A stretch of 64,000 bases of DNA from JBBQYA01 sp031412335 (GTDB lineage Bacteria; Bacteroidota; Bacteroidia; Sphingobacteriales; Sphingobacteriaceae): assembly GCA_031412335.1 (NCBI GenBank), contig JANOCT010000031.1:8334-72333 (forward strand), read 5' to 3'. Each line of letters opens with the position of its first letter. Within the stretch, counting starts at the first letter, position 1. The notes under the pieces were generated by a model. The model worked only from the letters and a program-made list of their open reading frames with translations. It made no database searches and was not told where the DNA came from. Positions 8,860 through 17,343 of the stretch are shown piece after piece. A program made the translations under genes and the position numbers.

Positions 8860-9675
8860 ATGAAAAAAATCAACTTATTTCTTTTACCTATCTTATCTCT
8901 TTTAATTTTAACAACCAATAGTTGTACAAAAAATGAAGATGGAACCAGCGGTGGAATTAACTTATTCAGCCTTCAAAATGATAAAGATTTAGGATTGCAA
9001 GTGAAAGGACAAATAGAAGCTGAACCGGCTAATTATCCTATTTTATCGGAAGCTCAATATCCGGTCGCGTACCAAAACATTAAGCGAATAACCCAAACGA
9101 TCTTAAATTCAGGAAAAGTAAAATACAAAGATGACTTTGTTTGGGAAGTAAAAATTATAAGAGATGACACAACATTAAATGCGTTTTGCACGCCAGGTGG
9201 TTATATTTATGTGTACACTGGTTTAATAAAATACTTGGACACAGAAGATCAGCTGGCAGGTGTAATGGGACATGAAATTGCCCATGCTGATAAGCGACAT
9301 TCAACCGATGCACTTACCCGCCAGTATGGAATTAGTTTTTTGTTGCAATTGATTTTAGGTTCCGATCCTTCTGTGCTTTCACAAGTTGCGAATACCTTGC
9401 TTACACTACAATACAGCCGTGCAAACGAAACTGAAGCAGACGAAAGTTCGGTTACTTATTTATGCCCTACATTATACAAAGCAAATGGAGCTGCTGGCTT
9501 TTTCGAAAAGCTAAATGCTGCAGGAGGTGGTACCAGACCACCAGTATTTTTAAGTACGCACCCAAATCCAGATAACAGGATTGAAAATATTAATACTAAA
9601 AATATGGAGTTGGGTTGCACAGGAACTAGCACTAACACGAATGAATACGCTGCTTTTAAGGCAAGTTTGCCTTAG
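8860..9675 (+). CDS. M48 family metallopeptidase lipoprotein
   Basis: A 271-residue zinc peptidase predicted to be anchored in the envelope. The ATG at 8860 is preferred over an upstream ATG at 8836 because it gives a clean lipoprotein signal (MKKIN, hydrophobic core, TTNSC with Cys22). The catalytic HEIAH is at 138-142 and the downstream ANETEADESS supplies the third zinc ligand. A late STHPNPDNRI is typical of the family that includes BepA/LoiP-like periplasmic proteases involved in outer-membrane protein quality control. It begins four bases after rsgA and is followed by a terminator, so it ends the operon. Confidence 0.9.
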   Translation: MKKINLFLLPILSLLILTTNSCTKNEDGTSGGINLFSLQNDKDLGLQVKGQIEAEPANYPILSEAQYPVAYQNIKRITQTILNSGKVKYKDDFVWEVKIIRDDTTLNAFCTPGGYIYVYTGLIKYLDTEDQLAGVMGHEIAHADKRHSTDALTRQYGISFLLQLILGSDPSVLSQVANTLLTLQYSRANETEADESSVTYLCPTLYKANGAAGFFEKLNAAGGGTRPPVFLSTHPNPDNRIENINTKNMELGCTGTSTNTNEYAAFKASLP

Positions 9676-9691
9676 TAGCAATTAGCTTATA

Positions 9692-9731
9692 GAAAAAAGC
9701 CAATCTGTTTTTTTGCAGATTGGCTTTTTTG
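9692..9731 (+). terminator. Intrinsic terminator after the met operon
   Basis: AGCCAATCTG (9698-9707) pairs with CAGATTGGCT (9716-9725) to form a 10-bp stem followed by a T run. The A run before the stem would let it work in both directions. Downstream, 9732-9960 shows no gene. Confidence 0.85.
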
Positions 9732-9960
9732 TTTTGTTAATGACTTCAGCAATGAATTTTATCTATTTTTTGCAAATTCATAATCTGATTCGGAGAATGT
9801 CTAGGTTACATTACTTGGCTTGTGTTGTTTTAGATATGATTTAAGATTCGTCATACCAAAAGCATTCTTAGTAATTTATCTTCAATCAGAAAATAATCAA
9901 CTAATACAAAAACCAAAGCTAACCCAAAAACAACAATAAATTTCAAACACTCAATTTTGC

Positions 9961-9968
9961 TACCTTTA
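9961..9968 (+). promoter_or_regulatory. Putative -7 box directly before dtd
   Basis: TACCTTTA fits the TAnnTTTG -7 consensus except for the last base. It ends four bases before the dtd ATG (9973). If used, the transcript would start at or next to the start codon, i.e. be leaderless. Confidence 0.35.
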
Positions 9969-9972
9969 ACTC

Positions 9973-10425
9973 ATGCGAGCCATCATACAAAGGGTAAGTC
10001 AAGCTTCCGTAGTCATTATCGATCAAGATACTCAAACTATTGAAAATGGTTTATTGGTTTTATTTGGAATTGAAGAATCCGATACAGAGGAAGATGTAGT
10101 TTGGCTTGCAAAAAAAATCAATGGGCTTCGAATTTTTTCAGATGAAAAAGGCTTAATGAATTTGGCGTTAAATGACATTGAAGCAGAAGTTTTATTAATA
10201 AGTCAATTCACACTATTTGCAGAAACCAAAAAAGGAAACCGACCGGGTTTCAGCCGAGCCGCACGTCCAGAAAAAGCAATTCCACTGTATGAATCAATGA
10301 TAAAACAGTTGAATCTACTTTGCCACAAAACCATAAAAACTGGCATTTTTGGTGCCGATATGAAAGTACATTTAGTAAATGATGGCCCGGTTACCATTTT
10401 TATAGACACTAAAAATAAAGAATGA
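9973..10425 (+). CDS. dtd: D-aminoacyl-tRNA deacylase
   Basis: A 150-residue cytosolic enzyme that removes D-amino acids (and glycine) mischarged on tRNA. It shows the family start MRAIIQRVSQASV, the active-site SQFTLFA segment, and the C-terminal NDGPVTIFID that holds the Gly-cisPro motif used for chiral proofreading. Length is exactly typical. It is followed after 21 bases by a MazG-like gene, a frequent neighbour in Bacteroidota. Confidence 0.95.
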   Translation: MRAIIQRVSQASVVIIDQDTQTIENGLLVLFGIEESDTEEDVVWLAKKINGLRIFSDEKGLMNLALNDIEAEVLLISQFTLFAETKKGNRPGFSRAARPEKAIPLYESMIKQLNLLCHKTIKTGIFGADMKVHLVNDGPVTIFIDTKNKE

Positions 10426-10446
10426 AAAAATTTAAATTATCCCACC

Positions 10447-10776
10447 ATGACAATTGACGAAGCACAAAAACAAGTAGATCTTTGGATTAAAACCAACGGA
10501 GTTCGTTATTTTTCCGAGCTTACAAATTTGGCTATCTTAACGGAAGAAGTTGGAGAAGTTGCCAGAATTATGTCGAGAAAATATGGAGATCAATCTTTTA
10601 AAAATAAAGAAAGTGAAAAAGAATTGGGAGATGAACTTGCCGATGTACTTTTTGTATTAATATGCATTGCCAATCAAACCGGGATTGATTTAACCAACGC
10701 ATTAGCAAAAAATATGGATAAGAAAACCAAGCGAGATAGCGAACGCCACAAAAATAATCCTAAACTTTCCAGCTAA
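10447..10776 (+). CDS. MazG-like nucleotide pyrophosphohydrolase
   Basis: A 109-residue single-domain all-alpha NTP pyrophosphatase. The metal-binding acidic pattern is visible: LTEEVGEVAR followed by KELGDELADVLFVL, i.e. the EExxE plus ExxD arrangement of the MazG superfamily. Such proteins hydrolyse (d)NTPs to monophosphates and may clear damaged nucleotides. It is probably co-transcribed with dtd. Its last 17 bases overlap the 3' end of the convergent comB gene. Confidence 0.88.
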   Translation: MTIDEAQKQVDLWIKTNGVRYFSELTNLAILTEEVGEVARIMSRKYGDQSFKNKESEKELGDELADVLFVLICIANQTGIDLTNALAKNMDKKTKRDSERHKNNPKLSS

Positions 10777-11485
10777 GATTATTGAGTGCGGTAATTTTAT
10801 TTCCAAGCAAAGCAGGCACTGTGGTACAAATATCAATATTCAAACAAAACTGAATATCTTCTTCAATGTTCAATTCTTCTAGTCGAATTGTGTGTGATGA
10901 TTGTTTGAGAAATCCTCTCAAATCATTTTTAGCTTGCAGAAACAAGGTTAAGGCAGCAATTCCAGCATCATCTGCTACAAAACCATCTACCGACATTTTA
11001 TCAATTACGGCTCCGGCAAATAGTGTATCTTCCAGATTAAATTTGTTTTTCCACCCAGCACATAACAATAATATATTTCGGTTCTGTGAGATCAAAAATT
11101 GTGAAACAGCGCTTAAATTAAGAAATGATCCTATGATTACTTTATGTGCTTTTCTAGCTCTTTCAATGGCTTGAGTTCCATTGGTGGTTGTAAGAACAAT
11201 CCGTTTATCTTTTACTTTTTCAGCAGTGTAGGCAAAAGGCGAATTTCCAAAATCAAACCCTTTAACCACTTCACCATTACGCTCGGCAGCTAATAAATAT
11301 CCTTTATTTTGATAAGATATGCATTCTTCTAAAGTAGCAACAGGTAGAATTTCTAAAGCTCCGTTTTCTATTCCAAAACAAATAGAGGAGGTAGCTCTGA
11401 AAATATCGATAACCACTACAACCGATTCAGAAATGTCGTAATAATCTAACATTGCTGGAGTGAAACAAACTTCAATTTTATTCAT
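10760..11485 (-). CDS. 2-phosphosulfolactate phosphatase (ComB family)
   Basis: A 241-residue protein matching the ComB family: an early VVVIDIFRATSS, a central VLTTTNGTQAIERA, and a late DDAGIAALTL. In methanogens ComB dephosphorylates 2-phosphosulfolactate for coenzyme M. In Bacteroidota no coenzyme M pathway is expected, and the role (sulfonate or another small phosphate ester) is unknown. It is the last gene of a minus-strand run, five bases after gcvT, and converges on the MazG-like gene with a 17-base overlap. Confidence 0.82.
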   Translation of the reverse strand: MNKIEVCFTPAMLDYYDISESVVVVIDIFRATSSICFGIENGALEILPVATLEECISYQNKGYLLAAERNGEVVKGFDFGNSPFAYTAEKVKDKRIVLTTTNGTQAIERARKAHKVIIGSFLNLSAVSQFLISQNRNILLLCAGWKNKFNLEDTLFAGAVIDKMSVDGFVADDAGIAALTLFLQAKNDLRGFLKQSSHTIRLEELNIEEDIQFCLNIDICTTVPALLGNKITALNNLSWKV

Positions 11486-11490
11486 CGGAA

Positions 11491-12582
11491 TTACAATACC
11501 TGATTTACAAATGGAATTTTTGCCACAATTGCAGCTACTTTCTGATCTCTAATTTTAATATAAAATGTAGAACCTTGACGTGCATATGCGGTTTCAACAT
11601 ATCCCATCCCAATTGCTTTTTGCAAAGTTGGTGATTGAGTTCCGGAGGTTACTTTTCCAATAACTTTACCACTTTCGTCAACAATTTCGTAATCATGACG
11701 GGGAATTCCACGCTCAGTCATTTCAAAACCAATTAATTTACGGGTAACACCTTGTTCTTTTTGCTTTAACAATTCAGTTGAGTTAGTAAAGTGTTTACTA
11801 AATTTAGTAATCCAGCCTAAACCAGCTTCTATCGGCGATGTAGTATCATCAATATCATTTCCATACAAGCAATACCCCATTTCTAATCTCAACGTATCTC
11901 TTGCTCCCAAACCAATTGGTTCTATTCCTTCAGTTTTTCCAGCTTCAAAAATCTTATCCCAAATTATTTCTGCGTGCTCATTATCAAAATATAATTCGAA
12001 CCCACCTGCACCAGTATAGCCAGTTGACGAAATTAAAACATTTGAAATGCCTGCAAATACACCCTTTTCAAACGTATAATATTCCATTTCCGAAAGATTA
12101 ACATCAGTTAGTGATTGTAAAGCCGCTGCTGCTTTTGGACCTTGTACTGCCAATAAAGAAGTTTTCTCAGAAATATCCTGCATTAGCACTCCTAAATCAT
12201 TAAATTTCGAAATCCAATTCCAATCTTTTTCAATATTACTGGCATTTACTACCAGCATATATGTTTCTGCGTTAATGCGGTACACCAATAAATCATCTAC
12301 AATTCCTCCATTTTCATTAGGCAAACAAGAATATTGAACTTTACCATCAAATAATTTAGAAACATCATTACTGGTTACTTTTTGAATTAGTTCTGCTGCG
12401 TTTGGCCCTTTCAATAAAAACTCACCCATGTGCGAAACATCAAAAACTCCTACACCATTTCTAACTATTGAATGTTCATGATTAATGCCTTTAGCATATT
12501 GTACTGGCATATTATATCCAGCAAATGGAACCATTTTGGCACCCAGCTTTTGATGGTAATGACTTAAAGCGGTATTTTTCAT
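11491..12582 (-). CDS. gcvT: Glycine cleavage system aminomethyltransferase (T protein)
   Basis: A 363-residue enzyme that releases ammonia and forms methylene-THF from the aminomethyl-lipoyl H protein. Recognisable parts are the N-terminal FAGYNMPVQY and DVSHMGEF, the folate-site NGGIVDDLLVYR, GYTGAGGFELY, and the C-terminal barrel with KVTSGTQSPT. Length is standard. The other glycine cleavage genes are not in the window. It lies between rnhB and comB on the minus strand. Confidence 0.96.
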   Translation of the reverse strand: MKNTALSHYHQKLGAKMVPFAGYNMPVQYAKGINHEHSIVRNGVGVFDVSHMGEFLLKGPNAAELIQKVTSNDVSKLFDGKVQYSCLPNENGGIVDDLLVYRINAETYMLVVNASNIEKDWNWISKFNDLGVLMQDISEKTSLLAVQGPKAAAALQSLTDVNLSEMEYYTFEKGVFAGISNVLISSTGYTGAGGFELYFDNEHAEIIWDKIFEAGKTEGIEPIGLGARDTLRLEMGYCLYGNDIDDTTSPIEAGLGWITKFSKHFTNSTELLKQKEQGVTRKLIGFEMTERGIPRHDYEIVDESGKVIGKVTSGTQSPTLQKAIGMGYVETAYARQGSTFYIKIRDQKVAAIVAKIPFVNQVL

Positions 12583-12636
12583 TCTTATGTCTAAAGGTTA
12601 AATGTAGTAAAAGTTTTAAAACTGCCTTGGATATAC

Positions 12637-13218
12637 CTAAATAGCACCTTTAAAAGTTTTTCTGTGATGAACGGTAGTTCCAAACTCCTGAACTGCAAGT
12701 CGATGAGCTAAGGTTCCATATCCCTTATTGGTTTTCCAGCTATAATTTTCGTGGCTTAGAGAAAGTTCTTCCATCCAATCATCACGAAAAGTTTTTGCTA
12801 AAACCGACGCAGCAGCAATAGATAAATAAATATCATCGCCTCCTACAATGCATGTATTCGGAATTTCTAAATACGGTTTAAAACGATTACCATCAATTAA
12901 TAAAAACCCTGGTTGTATAGGTAGGTAAGATATCGCCCGATGAAATGCTAAATACGTTGCATTCAGAATATTCATTTCATCAATCTCTTCTGGAATTGAA
13001 ACTCCAATAGCCCAACTTATGGCATTTTTTTTTATTTCTAACTGTAAAGTACTTCGTTGATTTTTAGTTAACTTTTTTGAATCTCGTAATATATCATTTT
13101 TGTAATCGACAGGTAAAATCACAGCAGCAGCAACTACCGGCCCAGCTAGGCAACCTCTTCCGGCTTCATCACAACCTGCCTCGTTTAGTATTTTTCGTTG
13201 GTAATAAGATTTAAGCAT
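12637..13218 (-). CDS. rnhB: Ribonuclease HII
   Basis: A 193-residue nuclease that removes ribonucleotides from RNA-DNA hybrids. The catalytic start CDEAGRGCLAGPV (Asp17-Glu18) is clear, with LLIDGNRF and AAASVLAKTFRDDWM supplying the remaining acidic residues. The C-terminus GYGTLAHRLA…HHRKTF is also typical. Length is normal. It lies between a glycosyltransferase and gcvT on the minus strand, spaced by 54-80 bases, so co-transcription is possible but not certain. Confidence 0.95.
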   Translation of the reverse strand: MLKSYYQRKILNEAGCDEAGRGCLAGPVVAAAVILPVDYKNDILRDSKKLTKNQRSTLQLEIKKNAISWAIGVSIPEEIDEMNILNATYLAFHRAISYLPIQPGFLLIDGNRFKPYLEIPNTCIVGGDDIYLSIAAASVLAKTFRDDWMEELSLSHENYSWKTNKGYGTLAHRLAVQEFGTTVHHRKTFKGAI

Positions 13219-13224
13219 TTTTAA

Positions 13225-13255
13225 TATAAATAGCCCTCAATTATAAATAGCCCTC
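13225..13255. repeat. Short direct repeat, 14 bp twice
   Basis: TATAAATAGCCCTC occurs at 13225-13238 and 13242-13255, with a 17-base period, in the gap between rnhB and the GT9 gene. It may be the edge of a dispersed repeat or simple slippage. No other element is seen in the gap. Confidence 0.5.
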
Positions 13256-13298
13256 GGTTTTCAACCGTTTAACATTCGTGCATTCATGACATTGCAAA

Positions 13299-14324
13299 CT
13301 AATTTCCAATTAGCTTAACAACCTTTTCCATTACTTCCACATGCGTTATTAAATCAATACAAGGGGATTCAGGTCGCACACAATGAATTTGATCGCAAGG
13401 ATTACATTCCAAAACATGATGAATAAATGTTGTTTTTTTGCCATACGGATAAAAAGTAATCGGCTCCCCTGGACCAAACAATCCTATCGCAGGTACCGAA
13501 CTTGCAGCAGCAATATGCAGCGGACCACTTTCATTTCCAATAAACAATTTTGCTTTATTACACAAAGCAGAAAATTGCAAAAGTGTAAATTTACCAGCAA
13601 TAGAAAAAGTCACGAAATTTAAATCTTTTTGTATTAATTTAATTACTTCAACATCACTTTCATCTCCGACAAATATGATATCGAGCTTATGTTTTTCTTT
13701 TAATTCTAACGCTAATCGACTAAAGTTTTTTTCAGACCATCTTCTTAACATTCGCCTAGCACCTGTATGAAAAAGTACAAAATTAGTTAGTTCATTTTTT
13801 TGCATAAATTCCTCTGCAGCAAATTTATCTTCATCAGATGGGAATAATTTCAATTCAAAATCCAATGGTCTATTAATTTTTAAAGGCTCTAAAATTTGAA
13901 AATTTGTTTCAACTTCATGAGGATGTCCACCTTTCATTTTATTATTCCATCGCACTTGAGCACGGTCTATCCTAAAATCTGGAGGATGTTTAATTTCATA
14001 TTTCAGCGTTTCGAAGTTTCCTCGCAAGTCAGCTATTAAATTGTATTTTGATTCTAAATCTGCAACTGCAAAAACAATTTTATCAATTGAAGGATCATTT
14101 TTAATCAAATTGCCAATAAATGGTTTGCAGAGTAGGGTAATCTGCGCCTTAGGATATTTATTTTTTAGTGAATAAAAAACATGCAACGAATTCACCACGT
14201 CACCTATTTCGTCAAGTTTTATGATAAGAATTTTTTGAAAGTTCAATTTTTCTGGCTTTTTGCCCAAATTAATTAACCTCGAAAGCATCATAGAAAGGAA
14301 ATAAATAATTTTTTCTTTCTTCAT
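13299..14324 (-). CDS. Glycosyltransferase family 9 (LPS heptosyltransferase-like)
   Basis: A 341-residue cytosolic glycosyltransferase. It has IKLDEIGDVVNSL near the start (the acceptor-side loop of GT9), FHTGARRMLRRWSE for nucleotide-sugar contact, and the family hallmark FIGNESGPLHIAAA, followed by GLFGPGEP. These enzymes add heptose or related sugars to LPS core. A late cluster CNPCDQIHC may be a metal or disulfide site. It is divergent from the flippase gene (77-base gap), consistent with a surface polysaccharide locus. Confidence 0.88.
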   Translation of the reverse strand: MKKEKIIYFLSMMLSRLINLGKKPEKLNFQKILIIKLDEIGDVVNSLHVFYSLKNKYPKAQITLLCKPFIGNLIKNDPSIDKIVFAVADLESKYNLIADLRGNFETLKYEIKHPPDFRIDRAQVRWNNKMKGGHPHEVETNFQILEPLKINRPLDFELKLFPSDEDKFAAEEFMQKNELTNFVLFHTGARRMLRRWSEKNFSRLALELKEKHKLDIIFVGDESDVEVIKLIQKDLNFVTFSIAGKFTLLQFSALCNKAKLFIGNESGPLHIAAASSVPAIGLFGPGEPITFYPYGKKTTFIHHVLECNPCDQIHCVRPESPCIDLITHVEVMEKVVKLIGN

Positions 14325-14401
14325 ATTCAGATTATTCGATGTTGATCAAATGTTGTTAAACTAAAATTTACATCTTTACTCATTATCATCTGTTAACGCT
14401 T

Positions 14402-15844
14402 GTGTATCGAAAATTCGTCAGAAATTTAAGTTTTCTGATTTTTGTAAACATCATTATTAAGCCTGTTTGGATTCTGGGAGTAGATCGTACTATTCAAAAT
14501 TCTATTGGTCCAGAAAATTACGGTCTTTATTATACCCTTTTTTCCATTTCATTTATTGCTACTGTTTTCCTCGATTTCGGAATTACCAATTTCAACAACC
14601 GAAATATATCAAGACATCCACAACTTATTCATAAATATTTTTCAAATATCCTTTTTTTAAAGGTTTTTCTTACCATTGCTTACTTTTTTATTACATTAAT
14701 TTGGGCTTGGATTTCTGGATATGATTCTAATGCTGTTGGCATCTTGCTTTTATTATGTGCAAATCAAACGCTGAGCACATTTTTACTATTTCTTCGCTCA
14801 AATATTTCTGCCCTTCAGTTTTTTAAAACCGATTCAATTTTTTCGGCACTCGATAAATTTATTGCCATTTTAATTTGTGGAGCTTTCTTATTAATCCCTT
14901 CAATTCAACCATTCGTTAACATTTATCTTTTAATTCTATCACAAACAATAGGATTAATAATCAGCACAATAGCTGCAAGTATTATCGTTGGCAAACATGT
15001 GAAATTCAATTTCAAGATCACAGATTATAAATTTTTGATAATCATCGTTAAAGAAAGTCTGCCATTTTTGGTTTTAATGTTATTGATGTCCATTTATAGC
15101 AAAATAGACACATTTATTTTAGAACGATCTTTAGCCGATGGAGCATTTCAGGTTGGCTTATATGCAATGGGCTATCGATTATTAGAAGCTGGAAACCTAA
15201 TTGCCTTTTTGTTTTCCTCATTGCTCTTCCCTATTTTTTCTAAAATGATAAAGGAAAATGAACCAACTGAAAACCTTGTAAAGCTTTCTATTTCTCTGTT
15301 GGTTATGCCATCAGTAATTATTTCAACTTTTTGTTTTTTCAACAGAAAAGAAATTATGGAATTATTGTACACGCAGGCTTCAGGCGATGTGCCCTTAATT
15401 TTTGGAATTATCATTCTCACCTTTGTAGCCTCAGCATCTAATTACATTTTCGGTTCTCTGCTAACAGCTGCTGGCAAAATGAGCTTATTAATAAAAATAT
15501 CTGTTGTTATGGTTATATTAAATATTGCCCTTAACCTAATACTAATACCCGATTTAGGCGCAGTTGGTGCTGCTTACTCAACTCTTATCACTCAATTTTC
15601 GATAGCAATAGCCCAATTTTTTTTCGCTCGTAAACTATTTGTATTCCAATTTTCGTTACCTAAGATTATTTCTTCTATCAGTTTTATTATTTTAATCTCG
15701 ACCTTATTCTATTTCTTTAAGATGCAATCAGTCAATTATTTTTTGAGTTTTGTAGTAGGGTTTATCGTTATGATGCTTTTCGCCTTTTTTACCGGATTAT
15801 TTCCAATCAAAAAAATCTTAAGCACATTTCAAAAAGAGATTTAA
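14402..15844 (+). CDS. Wzx-type polysaccharide flippase
   Basis: A 480-residue integral membrane protein with about 12-14 hydrophobic segments and few polar loops, matching the polysaccharide export (MOP/Wzx) superfamily. The segments VDRTIQNSIGPENYGLYYTL and GAVGAAYSTLITQ are typical. It would flip undecaprenyl-linked oligosaccharide across the inner membrane. The start is GTG at 14402; no nearby ATG preserves the first transmembrane segment. It is followed after 48 bases by a Wzz-like gene and then an O-antigen ligase, so the three genes form a polymer assembly group. Confidence 0.88.
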   Translation: MYRKFVRNLSFLIFVNIIIKPVWILGVDRTIQNSIGPENYGLYYTLFSISFIATVFLDFGITNFNNRNISRHPQLIHKYFSNILFLKVFLTIAYFFITLIWAWISGYDSNAVGILLLLCANQTLSTFLLFLRSNISALQFFKTDSIFSALDKFIAILICGAFLLIPSIQPFVNIYLLILSQTIGLIISTIAASIIVGKHVKFNFKITDYKFLIIIVKESLPFLVLMLLMSIYSKIDTFILERSLADGAFQVGLYAMGYRLLEAGNLIAFLFSSLLFPIFSKMIKENEPTENLVKLSISLLVMPSVIISTFCFFNRKEIMELLYTQASGDVPLIFGIIILTFVASASNYIFGSLLTAAGKMSLLIKISVVMVILNIALNLILIPDLGAVGAAYSTLITQFSIAIAQFFFARKLFVFQFSLPKIISSISFIILISTLFYFFKMQSVNYFLSFVVGFIVMMLFAFFTGLFPIKKILSTFQKEI

Positions 15845-15892
15845 CCATTGCCAAACCAATAAATTACTACTTTTACCCAAATTTTTACACTA

Positions 15893-17335
15893 ATGCAAGA
15901 CGAGAAGGCTTATTCCTTTGATATAATCAACCTATTAAAAACGATCTTTAAATGGAAATGGCAAATTTTATTAGTAGTTGCAATAGCAGCGATTAGTACT
16001 TTAATTTTTTCTGGACCCAGCTTTATAACTCCAAAATTTAAAGCATCTGTTATTCTATATCCTACCGCAAGTAGTTCCATTTCTGGTTCTGTATTATCAA
16101 GCAACCCTTCATTCCGCGAACGTGGAATATTAGAATTCGGTGAAAAGGAACAAGCTGAACAACTGATGCAAATTTTACAAAGCGATGAAATTAAATTAAA
16201 AGTTATTAATCGCTTTAATCTTTTCGAACATTACAAAGTAGATACTGCTTCACCCATAAAATACACCTACGTAAAAACCAAATTCAAAAAGAATTTCAGC
16301 TTCGAACGTACTGAATTTATGGCAATAGAAATAACTGTAATGGACGAAAGTGCTCAGCTAGCATCAGATATGGCAAATTATTTGGCTACAGAATTAGATA
16401 GTATTAAAAATAATATTCAGAATGATCGTGCTAAAAATGCCTATTCAATTTTAAAGAGACAATATGCAAGCAAAAAACAAACGATGGATTCTATTCAAAG
16501 AGAGTTGGATGTTTTGCGATCCAGGGGTATGTATGATTATTTTTCTCAATCTGGTCAAATCAATCAAAAGTTTTTAGATGCCTCCCAAATATTTAATCAA
16601 GAAAGTGGAAAGCTGGAAACTTTTTCAAAAAACAGAGCGGATATTCAAAAGTCCATTTCAGAAATAAATCAAAAACTGAGGGAATATCGTAAAAAAGGAA
16701 TATTTAATTATGATGATCAATCTGCTGATTTGAACGAAAGTTATACGCTTGCACAAGGCAATTTGCAATTAGAAACAGGTAAATTAAAATCTTATGAAAA
16801 ATCAAATTTGCCGGCCTCAGATTCTATCGTGGTTAGAACTAAAGCTAGAATTGATGGCTATCAAGAAGTTTTAAAAACACTTGAACCTCGCTTAAATACC
16901 CTAGCAAATGAAGGTGGAGATTTTGTTATGTATCAAAGTCAGTTAGAAATTGAAATGGCTCGTTTGCGTGAATTAAAATTAAGTGAAGATTTATCTAAAG
17001 TTAGATTTACTGCTGCTGCCGAAGAAATGAATTCACTTCGACCGCAAATAGAAAACATAAAACGCTATGGCGGTGAGTATGTAAATTTTGTAAATAATTT
17101 AGAATTGGAACGCAAAGATTTAATGACATTGAAAACACTATATGATAATGCAAAGGTAGATTTTGAACAAAAAATTCCTCAGAAATTTATCGTTAATTCT
17201 GCAACTAGGCCAGAAGTGAAAATTTTCCCAGTACGATCTCTTATGGTTGTAATTGCCGCAATTGGTGCTTTTTTCCTATCAGTTATCGTTATTCTTTTTG
17301 TCGAATTTGCACTTCCTTCTTTCAACAAAAGATAA
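15893..17335 (+). CDS. Wzz-type chain-length determinant protein
   Basis: A 480-residue inner-membrane protein with one transmembrane segment near the N-terminus (about 24-41) and one near the C-terminus, flanking a large coiled-coil periplasmic region, as in Wzz/polysaccharide co-polymerase proteins that set polymer length. It has no C-terminal kinase domain. The periplasmic part contains related repeats: RSRGMYDYF… at about 209, RKKGIFNYD… at about 266, and shorter GGDF (341-344) and GGEY (393-396) versions followed by acidic heptads. The NSATRPEVK segment before the last helix is the usual Pro-containing motif. It lies between the flippase and the ligase. Confidence 0.88.
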   Translation: MQDEKAYSFDIINLLKTIFKWKWQILLVVAIAAISTLIFSGPSFITPKFKASVILYPTASSSISGSVLSSNPSFRERGILEFGEKEQAEQLMQILQSDEIKLKVINRFNLFEHYKVDTASPIKYTYVKTKFKKNFSFERTEFMAIEITVMDESAQLASDMANYLATELDSIKNNIQNDRAKNAYSILKRQYASKKQTMDSIQRELDVLRSRGMYDYFSQSGQINQKFLDASQIFNQESGKLETFSKNRADIQKSISEINQKLREYRKKGIFNYDDQSADLNESYTLAQGNLQLETGKLKSYEKSNLPASDSIVVRTKARIDGYQEVLKTLEPRLNTLANEGGDFVMYQSQLEIEMARLRELKLSEDLSKVRFTAAAEEMNSLRPQIENIKRYGGEYVNFVNNLELERKDLMTLKTLYDNAKVDFEQKIPQKFIVNSATRPEVKIFPVRSLMVVIAAIGAFFLSVIVILFVEFALPSFNKR

Positions 17336-17343
17336 ATAGTACG

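Noticed and set aside
14325..14401. Horizontal transfer boundary at the polysaccharide genes
   Set aside because: I see no repeat, tRNA or mobile-element mark and the base composition by eye is like that of the flanks.
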